DNA from: Antedon mediterranea
Taxonomy: Eukaryota; Echinodermata; Crinoidea; Comatulida; Antedonidae
DNA: 64,000 nt
Reading direction: 5' to 3'
Assembly: GCF_964355755.1 (NCBI RefSeq)
Contig: NC_092670.1
Location: forward strand, 17,359,201 to 17,423,200
A program made the translations under genes and the position numbers. Of the stretch, positions 1 to 9,900 are shown one piece after another. The notes beneath the pieces are model-generated. The model was not told the DNA's origin, ran no database searches, and saw nothing but the letters and a program-made list of their open reading frames with translations. The number at the start of each line of letters is the position of its first letter. The stretch's first letter is position 1.

Positions 1-164
1 AGATGGTAAAGATAGAAAATGGGTTGATTATTAGGAAACGATGTTCTACAAAGAGCTGTAATCCTCGTATCGACAAGATGCTCATTAACAATCCAATGCT
101 AATTATCAATTCTCTTCAAATGTAGATTAACTTTTATTTAATGATCATTGCAATGTAAATCTAG

Positions 165-250
165 ATGACATTATGGTGAATGATAACTAGGTATTTGTCA
201 CTTATAAAGTGACATTATGGTGAATGATACCTATGTATTTGTCACTTATC
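165..250. repeat. tandem duplication, about 43-bp unit
   Basis: Two adjacent copies of a unit that begins 'attatggtgaatgata' and ends 'tatttgtcacttat' are visible, differing at a few positions. No function is suggested. Confidence 0.7.
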
Positions 251-1879
251 AAAGTTAATTTTGCCGTTTTGACTTTAAGTATTCCTTCAAGAACTGACTT
301 TCATTTGGAATAGCTGTGTAATCACTCTCCATACGCTTTTATGAGCCACTAACTTCTGCGGAAATTGAAGGACCGCAAATAAATAGGACACACGATTATA
401 CGCCTTTACAGTGAGACAATCAGTTAATAGTGTGAAAATTAAAAGTTGTACAATACTTGTTTTTAATAATAAAGTTACAATAAAATTTGAATGATGAACT
501 CTGAAATTTTGAAACTCTACTAGCAACATATGAATAAAAATAATACAATAAAAACTACTTAAACCAAACTCATTGTTAATATTATAATAAAAATACATAA
601 CAAAAAATATTAAAATTGGATACGCTTGCATTCAATAATAATAAAAATAAAATAATATTTTTTGACTGATGTACTCTGAAATTTTGAAACTCTATCAAAG
701 TAGAAAAAAAGATACAATAAAAACTACTTTAACCAAATTGATCGTTACAATAAAAATTTGAATAGATAACAAAAATAGATTTTCATCACTTAACATTTAA
801 TGATACTAAAACGCCATTTACGAGTTTACAATTCAATGAAGGTCAAAGTTTAGGGTTATAACAGACGTTGATGTAATCAATACAGAATTTCATATGTATA
901 TAAACACGATAAACTCCCAAATGATTTGGCGTAACAAATTGATATGATATAACTAATTCTAGGTATATTCAATATAAAGCTTTTACACATCTTCTAATTA
1001 TAAATTCTATTTAATTAGGTTACCGGTAACGCACTATTACAATTCTACTGTATATTAAAACTATAATGATCAACGTGCAATGGCACTACTGTATCTTGCA
1101 CACAAAAAAATGTTCTTTCCATCGCACTATAAGCTATCTTTTCTCTTTTATCCATTGATTTTGGTCATAAAAAAATAGTAGGCCGCAAATGCACAACTCT
1201 TAACTGTAAATAATCTTACGCAGGGGACTTTTTTTTTATTCTTGGGCGATTTTTATATAGCCTTATTTAAATTTCCTGAAACTCCTTTTAAAAAAGTATA
1301 TAATAACACAAAAAATAAAACAATCAATAAAGTCAAGCATGTTGTGTCAAAATATACATTTTCCTACGTTTGTTAATATATCAGAAATAGAACAGTTAAT
1401 TCGTCATCAACTATCGCTTGAACACGAAGGCTGAACTAAGATTATTTATCAATCTGTTTGCTGCAGCTAAAAATAGTTAAAGCAAAGCGATGATGTAAAT
1501 GAAGTATTAGTCGATATGACCCAAAGAAACATTATAAATTCACAGCCATATAAAATAATTTGTATTTATTACTTAGTGATTGATTAATACACCTTCACAA
1601 CTCCGGTTTCTACCTTTTACCTCGATTCAGAGAAAATCCAAGTAGATACATACACTGAGAGTTATTATTAATAAGAAGTTATTAAATGAAAGATTTGAAT
1701 ATTAGATAATCAAGTGGATAGATGAGCCTGGATATTTTCAATCAATTCTGTACCAATTACTGGTTAGAAGTATAGAATGAGCCACTTAACACATACTCTG
1801 TGTTTGGCCATTAGTAAAACCCTCGCTACTATGTGCAATTCATCGTAAGATTTATAGGGCATTTAAGCTTCTTTATATA

Positions 1880-2020
1880 AAGCTCTGTCTACACTATCAA
1901 ACTAGTAAGGTGTGATGTGCCCAAATATGGTAGTGACATGCCCAAATATGGTAGTGATATGACATCAGTCAGCATGTCCATAATTATATGGGCACATCAC
2001 ATTATTTTGGTTTGAGCTTA
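1880..2020. mobile_element. MITE family A, copy 1
   Basis: The left terminal repeat 'agctctgtctacactatc' is intact, followed by the family core 'gatgtgcccaaatatggtag', here partly duplicated, and its reverse complement 'gggcacatcac'. The right terminus is degraded ('tttgagctta'). The family recurs at least seven more times in the window. Confidence 0.75.
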
Positions 2021-3472
2021 CAGATATAAATAATCTCTCAAAAGTGACTTTCTGTGAGACAATCAACCCATTTATTTCATTTTCATTTCATTTCATTTAT
2101 TTCGTCTCACATACTTATAACAAAAAATAACAAACAAAAGAGAGAGACAGGATTCCCAAAAGCGAACTAAATCAAACTATCAAGTGGGTCTCCAAAAATT
2201 TTTTGTGTACGGTATTGCAGCATGGATGTCCGCAAACAATCTCAGAAACATTTAGTAATGAAAAGAAATGTGTTAAGTACTCAAAATAGGAAGAAGGTTA
2301 AATCTGAAAGGCAGACAAAAGTTGTTTTGCATTAAAAAGTAGAACACACGCAATAGGAAATAATAACGGCAGCACATTTCCTAACATAAATATATTAGTG
2401 TTTATCTACCACTTCTCTTTAAATTCCACACATGTCATTGTTAACTTGTGGTTCACTGAGCATAGATACTATCAAAATGAAGCTCGTTATCAGTTTGGTA
2501 CTTGTCCGTGTCTACTCCTCTAACGGTTTCATTAAATGTAACGATGATTGCCTCGTTCAATCAATTTCTTTTCACCTTCAAATAAAGTGTGGACAGAATC
2601 CATCTACAGTTTTGTAATGAAGACACTGTACAATGCCAATAGCAAGTCATTTCTGAATTCAATGGCAAAGCTTAATTGTAATCCATCTAATGAATATGTT
2701 TGTTGGTTAATAAAAAGAGTAAAGATTAAGAATTTGGATTTCCACCAGGGCAGATTTACAGGGCTGACATTGTTTAAAAAAAAATTAGTGTATTAATAAA
2801 GTGTATTTGTATGTTTTGTCAGTCCTGGATGCCAGTCCTGATTTTCTCTACAAGATTTTCATGAGTAAATAAATATTAAAATAGGTTAATTTCAGCTAAT
2901 TATTCACTATTTTTTAAGCCCATCTCCAAGACTGATGATATCCAAACATGTATGTGGAACATACTATAGATGCACTGATCACGATTAAGTGACAAGAGAA
3001 ACCTAAATCCAAATTATGAGAGGAAAATGACAATTGAATTTGATTTGTAAACTAAAAGTTAGCATACCACAAGTTATTGATATAATATTAACAAACCAGG
3101 TCTACAAATCTTACATTCAACTCGGCATCATTAATAAGAAGAATGACGAGATTATAATGTAATCAAAAGACTTATGAGATTCTATAGCAATTATTACTGT
3201 CATGGATAAATTCATGTCTTGGTAAGAAAACACTAAGAAGGATTATTCTTTGTTGTTAATAGAAGATATACATTGCTGAGTATCATAATTGAAACAAACA
3301 AGATTTACTTAACAACAGCACAATGTACTAGACAGCAACATGTTACTCGCCAACATGTTATTTAGCTGGCATAACTGTGTCTAGTGTATAGTGTTTGTGT
3401 GTTTGTAAAGCAGATTCGCAATGTCTCAATAACACTAAAGGCTTGATTGATTGATTTAGTTAGTTCGTACTA

Positions 3473-3800
3473 TCAAAACTTACAATAGTTGTCTCTTAGA
3501 CACGGCAGACTGGGGCTAATACTAAATGAAGTCAAAACTTACAGTAGTTGTCTCTTAGACACGGCAGACTGGGGCTATTACTAAATGAAGTCAAAACTTA
3601 CAGTAGTTGTCTCTTAGACACAGCAGGCTGGGGCTATTACTATTAAAATAAAGTCTTTTGTCACGGCAGACTGGGGCTAATACTAAATGAAATCAAAACG
3701 TACAGTAGTTGTCCTGGCAGATTAGGCCTATTACTAAATGAAGTCAAAACATAAAGTAGTTGTCTTTAGACATGCCAAACTGAGACTAGATTACTAAAAA
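3473..3800. repeat. 59-bp tandem satellite, about 5.5 copies
   Basis: The unit contains 'acagtagttgtctcttagac' followed by 'cggcagactggggct' and 'actaaatgaagtcaaaac'. The first three copies are nearly identical with a 59-bp period; later copies are shortened and diverged. No open frame runs through it. Confidence 0.85.
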
Positions 3801-5019
3801 TAAGTTGGGACTAATTTTCAGTAGATATGGTATTCTGCGGCTATCTGGGGAGTTATCAACAACTCTCTATTACTAAATTGAGTCGGAAGTCCAATAAGCC
3901 TGAAATAAAATATCTGTAAAAATACAGTTGCACTAGCGTAACATGAATGATGAATTTAAATAGTAGTTGCACAATAGATATACTAGGCCCTACCCTGAAA
4001 ACAAATATCTGTAATACAATGTATTACATAACCCTGACAGCAAAAATAGCTGTACAACATTCATAAACTATCAGAACAAACAGATTGAACCCAATTATTA
4101 TTATGTAAACATGCATGAAGCAAAATTGCAAGCATGGTCAGCAAAGCGATGATTTGAGCATGCTCAGTGCAAACCCCACAGGCCTACATCTAATTTATGA
4201 AATGTATGCATCATACACAATTATTATATACAGTATAGAAACATGTATAAATCTTGTTTAAATGAGCCATTTTAATATTGTTGGTGAAATATTTATTTCG
4301 CTTTAAAATATCTATAGTAGAGTTTAGAAATTTACTTTTTAATCAATTGGAAAACATTTGATAGCTGCAAAATCAGCAACCAGCAAGCAAGTAAGCATTA
4401 TGGGCAATTAATTTTATTAAAAAATAAGTAAAATATAAAAATTGGTAGATTAAGATAGACCAAAAAAGTGTTTACAACAAGTATTACAGCCAGCAAACAT
4501 TTTAAACTACTGTAGCAACCGTTATGAAAATTTACTATCTAGTGAATTTTGAGCCCTGTGATGTAACAATTGTACTGTCAAATCTGTCACCAATACTGCT
4601 CCTGTAAGAACACTAAACATTTTTTTCTGTGTATTGATCATGAAGCAGATGTATTTTAATACATTGATACATTTCAGGAAACTAAACGAAAACATAAGTA
4701 GATGACAGACTGATAATAATAATTATATTTCATAAAAATAATTACGGTATTATTCATTATTATAAAAAAAAATTATTTAAAATATTACAATATTCATGTA
4801 TAAGTTTTAAAAAAATTCAGAGTGTGATGATGTGTTAACTGGGTTAGGTTTGCATCAAACAAACAATAAAGTCGCAATTATTACCCAATTAATAATCGAA
4901 TAAAAAATGACATGTTGTTTGTTTTTCGGAGCTAAGATTAAAATATCAAATATATATATATATACTGTAGTATTAATATAAAACACAACACATGAATTAA
5001 CTAAAAATTAATGAATTCA

Positions 5020-5073
5020 TGGGCACATCACATGTTTTTGTCACATAGAGTTTGATAGTGTAGACAGAGCTTA
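5020..5073. mobile_element. MITE family A, right-end fragment
   Basis: This piece has the core 'gggcacatcaca' and the right terminal repeat 'gatagtgtagacagagct'. The left half is missing, or displaced to 5155-5217. Confidence 0.7.
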
Positions 5074-5154
5074 ACATTACAAAATTATGTAATGCTAAAC
5101 TAAAAATAAAAGTTTATAAAAATCCATGTTTGTACTTGTGAGGACCAAAAACCA

Positions 5155-5217
5155 GTGCGATGTGCCCAAAAATGGTAGTGATATGACATCATTGTGTCCA
5201 TATATGGGCACATCACA
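5155..5217. mobile_element. MITE family A, core fragment
   Basis: Only the inner core is present: 'gcgatgtgcccaaaaatggt' through 'tatatgggcacatcac'. No terminal repeats remain. It lies about 80 bp from the right-end fragment, so one older copy may have been broken and rearranged. Confidence 0.65.
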
Positions 5218-5784
5218 AAAACCAACCAATTAGGAAAATAAATTGGACAAAATGTAATTATTTTGTTGCCATAAAAAAAGTTGATTAATGAAATTGTCTA
5301 AATTTCATAAACTTATCTACGAGCAAACACATACAAGATGAAATAAGACAGTTGCTATTTGCGTAAAAAACAAGAATCCAACAAAGATATTGTGTTGCGA
5401 CTGTTTGCAGAAAACACTTAATTTACAAGAAACTTAACATTGTGTACACACACATACCGCGATAGGTTAATTAGCATATAAGTTTTATTTTTAACTTGTT
5501 TGTTTGCCGACTTGTTTGCTGCCAAATGCTAGCACTCTTTAAACATGATATTGGTTATATTTGCCGCACTAAATAAATTATGAAAGCTTGCTATAATTAA
5601 TGACATGAGTTAATTTTCAAGGTGATCAGGTTGAAGCTAATATTTGTACATGAATGCTGATGAGACATATTTATAAGGTAAACATTAATTTCAGTGAGAT
5701 TAATGTTCTTTAATGTTACAGAAGCAAGATTATGTGTTTTGACTTTTAATCTTTTCTTAGTCACAAACAATGTTCTGACATCTT

Positions 5785-6171
5785 AAGCCTGGCGCACACT
5801 AGAGCTTTCGGCTGAGCCAACTGGCACGACGAGTAGCACTTTGCTCACAGTGTGCGCAGGGGAATTCGTGAGGAATCGGCCATGCTTGCCGCTGAGGAAA
5901 ATATCTATTGTGTTTAATAGTTTTTGGCACGCATGACATTTTCCTCAAGTTTGCGCCGAACGTGAGCAAATAGCTCACTAAAAAATTTGCATGACATGTT
6001 CTGATTTATTATGTCAGTGCGTCCCGTATAGCGCAGTAAGTAATTATCCAATCAGAAAAATTTAGTGTGCGTCCGATAGAACACAATCACAGGTTGCGGC
6101 AAATTGTTTTGTGAGCCAAGTGTTACTCGTGCCAGTTGGCTTAGACGAAGGCTCTAGGGTGCGCCGGGTTT
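5785..6171. mobile_element. 388-bp inverted-repeat element (MITE)
   Basis: The ends are imperfect inverted repeats of about 60 bp. The left end reads 'aagcctggcgcacactagag' then 'ccaactggcacga'; the right end reads 'tcgtgccagttggc' then 'gctctagggtgcgccgggtt'. There is no transposase-like open frame, so it is non-autonomous. The target-site duplication is not clear. Confidence 0.75.
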
Positions 6172-6377
6172 CAGGAATATTTAGGTTACCCATGGAGATA
6201 CAGTATTTATACCGTCATGGTTACCTATGAAAAAAGAAACTAATAAACTAAAGTGTAAATTTGAAAAACTATGTTAAATTTATACTGTTTATATGGTTCA
6301 TAAATATGATGAAATACTATCAAACAATAAGGAAAAGTGTTCATTAATAAGTCTAAGTTTTCAGAACAAGCTAGCCT

Positions 6378-6465
6378 GAAGGAATGATGATCTATGGAAA
6401 AGAAATGATATATGGAAAAAGAATGATGATCTATGGAAAAGGAATGATGATTTATGGAAAGGACT
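6378..6465. repeat. about 21-bp tandem repeat, 4 copies
   Basis: Units of the type 'ggaatgatgatctatggaaa' follow one another with small variations. It is the source of the repetitive short frames on both strands here; these are not taken as genes. Confidence 0.75.
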
Positions 6466-6509
6466 GAACTGTATGAGATTGAGATGTGTAGTTGATGGCC
6501 TAAGACATA

Positions 6510-6715
6510 AAGCTTGGTTCCCACTAGGATGTAAGAACAAGTATTTGAAATAATCACCGTGGCATGTATCTATCCCATGGTAAATTGCTTGTGTTGATGA
6601 AATGTTGGTAAGTTTCACCTATTTCTGATCTGGTTCAACACCAAAGAACAATTCTCAAAAATATTGTGTTGTGATTGCAAGCCTGCATTTAGTCCTACTA
6701 GTGAGAACCAAGCTT
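6510..6715. mobile_element. 206-bp inverted-repeat element (MITE)
   Basis: The left end 'aagcttggttcccactagga' is matched in reverse by the right end 'tcctactagtgagaaccaag' with a few mismatches. No coding capacity is seen. Confidence 0.7.
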
Positions 6716-6839
6716 AAATAATCCCTTCACATCGCCTAGCTTAACTCTGAGGTGTAAACACTTTTTATATTGTGTTATCCTGTACAACTTTAACTCTTTT
6801 CTGTGTTGTTATCTGTACAATGATTTCTTAGACTAAGCT

Positions 6840-6852
6840 TCTTTATTTGCTA
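6840..6852 (-). terminator. probable SNRNP48 polyadenylation signal
   Basis: The minus strand has AATAAA here (plus strand 'tttatt'), about 65 nt beyond the SNRNP48 stop codon. A short 3' UTR would follow. More AATAAA words lie close by near 6885 on the plus strand, but those are in the wrong orientation. Confidence 0.45.
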
Positions 6853-6911
6853 TGGATATATTATGTGATCATGGTATTCCAAAATAAATAAATGAATGAA
6901 TGATACCTTAA

Positions 6912-9900
6912 TCATCTTCTTTCTTTGTGTTTATGTTTCTTGTGTTTTCTATCTAGGTCATGTCTGTCTCTGGATCGTGATCTACTTCTGTGTCTGCGAC
7001 GATCCTTCTGTGGTTTAGTTCGATGCGGTGAAGCATTACGTTGTGGACTAGATTCGTTTGAAATTCTGCTGCTGCTTTGGCTCCCTTCACGTGAGGAATG
7101 TTTGGAAGAAATTCTAAATAAAAATATTAGAAAAAAAAAATGAAAAAGGTAAATTTATTTGCACGATTTGGTTAAATGCCCAACCAGCAAGAGTTTAGAA
7201 TGTTCAATTCGCCTAGTGGAAAACAGGCTTTAGACATTTTTTCCAGACTTGATACTGAATGAAGAAATTCTATATTAAAAATATTTCAAATAAATTAATT
7301 ACAACACAGATAATACAGATATATTAATATCTCATCTATTTTTTTTCAATCTATTTTTTGCAATGCAAAAATGCAACCTATCAGAGGTCAGGAATGTTTG
7401 ATTCGCCTCGTGGAAAACATGATTTAGAAACTTTATCCAACACAACACCGTTCGGCGCATTCCTAAACCTTTCCATTATGATTTTTCTGCATTGTACACA
7501 ACAAATATTATTTATCACCATACTTAAGTTACATGTAAACTCAATAGTGATTATATGTAAGGTAATTAAAATGACAAATTTAGAGCAATTCATGATCAAT
7601 CAATGTATCATTAAATCTTCCGACACATTATTCCAAAACTCAAAGTTAAGTAAACACCTAATAAAAACATAAAAATCAATGTTATTAACATAAGTATGAA
7701 ATGTCAACACATGATTCCTTTCTAACGGATGACATCAATTCAATAACTCTGCAATGACCCACTTTCACATAGTTAGAAAGTAGTGCAATTATTGTTGCCT
7801 AACATCATCAGAAAAGCATTTATTACGTACAGTACAGTTGTCCAATAACTGTATAGTGCTCCACATTAAACTATCATTTCATTTATTCCACATTTATTTA
7901 GTCATCATAATTGCAATACAACTGATAACAATGATCCTGCATAAAAAAGCTGTAGCTTCGTTTTTTTTGTAGAACCCTTTTACATAAGAAAAATATAAGT
8001 AAATAGAACTTGGATAAAACAGTCATTTCCCATAAACAAAGGTGTTGTTAATCGGCATATAGTGATAAAAAGTATTTTTTGACCTGTTTTTTTATACATA
8101 TTTTGTTTCTTTAAAATAACCCGTTTATTATCACCATAACAGTTTAAGAAAGCTTACAGATAAGCAAACCAGCCCATAAAATCATTCTTTTTGTATTGAA
8201 ATCATTGTACACTATGAATATTAATTCAATGGAACGTTACAACAGACGTATGAACATGAAGATAATACACACAAACTAAGCAAAAATATCATTTGATTAT
8301 CTCATTTTGAAATACATTACTTTCGTGTCACCACTACTGTATTCCATGCAGCAACATTTTCTTTACACAACACACTATTGGACTACACGGCTGTTGTGTC
8401 AACAAGTCATTCTGCAAATGCTCATGAGTCATCATATGTTTCTGAGCATGTGCAGAATAACTGAAATCTTTTATAAGAAATTAGATTAAATGAGCATACC
8501 TTTCCGTACTGGCCTTTCTCCTATCTTGTTCTCCATCATTATTCTCCTCTATTTTATTTCTAGTATTCAGTTCAAACAAATCCTCCATTTGTGAGTCTAT
8601 AACCTCTCTTAAAATCTATACAAATAAATAAAGTAGCTCTTTAGTATCTGATGAGGAATTGTTTATGTGTACAATATAAATACAGAACTTTGTTACTCTA
8701 TTCATAGAGATATTATAGTTCACTATAATATCTCTATGCTCTATTTTATAATGTCTAGCTAGAAACTTTTTAATTAAATTTAAATTGCTCTCAACATTTT
8801 GAGACTATATTAGTTTTGTTTCCATCAATTCACTTAAAATTGTTTTTAACTAGACAAATCTGTCATATTTTATTGTCTAAAATTTCAATTCCTAAAATCA
8901 CTAATCTTGATCAATTTAAGGAGATCATTTCAAATTAATAAGCCACTGCTCTTTGTCAGACAGGCGTATTTAAGAAGAAAATCAGTACCAAGTAAGTAAG
9001 TATTATCTTGCATTGGTAGATAATTTATGTCAATTATGATGAGTTTAAATCCTTGAAAAGCAGTTTGGTCACACTCATACCAACCTCTGTCTGTGATTTC
9101 TTGTTTGACGTCACTCCTTTGGACTTGCCTTTGTAGGTCTGCCGACGCCTCTTGTAATCCCGCTGAGCTGCGAGGAGTTCTAAATACGTTGTCGGCTCTT
9201 TCTTTTCTTCTGTAGAAAGCAATAAATTTATATAAGTTTAGCTAATTGAGTCACAGGTACTATAAATAAATGCAATTCACCAGTAATACCGAGACCTAAT
9301 TGTTAATGTCAAAGGTCATCTACTTAGTGTTTGTTTACAAATCTGAATGGTTCTATAAAAATATCAATGATTTACCTTTCAACTGCAGTAGTGGGTCAGA
9401 GGTCAAATCAACACTTATTACATTGTCACTTCGCACTTTCTTAGCAACCTTCACAACATGGTCGTGGATGAGTGCTCTTTCATGCGGTGTCAGGTTGGTG
9501 ACCTCTCGTTCTGCTGTCAAAGCAACTGGCTTTTGGGAATAAACACCTAAAAGAGGATAAAAACATTGATGTTTATTGCAAGAGTCTTAAGCTCTATGTG
9601 ATAAACAAATGTGATGTGCCCATATATGGACACATTGACATCATATCACTACCATATTTGTGCACATCACACTTTTTTTGTCAAACTAGTTTAATAGTGC
9701 AGATAGAGCTTTAGCAATATTGTGTTTCTTTCCATGTCTTTTTAATAAAAGTCAAATTTTCCAAATTTTCAATGACTCATTGTAAAGTGTCTTAAGCTCT
9801 GACTACACTATCAAACAAATGTGACAAACAAATGTGGTGTGCGCCCATATGGACATGTTGACATCATATCACTACTATATTTGAGCTAATCACACTTTTT

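Larger units (their letters stand above)
1..6840. other. non-coding AT-rich flank with repeats
   Basis: I find no exon with splice sites and a recognisable protein in this stretch. The open frames here are short, of low complexity and without family resemblance. What it does hold is listed separately: a short tandem duplication near 165-250, a 59-bp satellite at 3473-3800, MITE pieces at 1880, 5020 and 5155, a 388-bp inverted-repeat element at 5785, a 21-bp repeat near 6378 and a 206-bp inverted-repeat element at 6510. A diverged duplication also exists: about 472-575 resembles 660-760 (shared 'actctgaaattttgaaactcta' type words). Confidence 0.6.

Noticed and set aside
2432-2796. Two overlapping plus-strand frames of 61 and 82 codons
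   Set aside because: No conserved motif and no exon structure; ordinary chance frames in non-coding DNA.
6925-7143. 72-codon plus-strand frame rich in L, C and R
   Set aside because: It is the antisense of the RS-rich C-terminal exon of SNRNP48.
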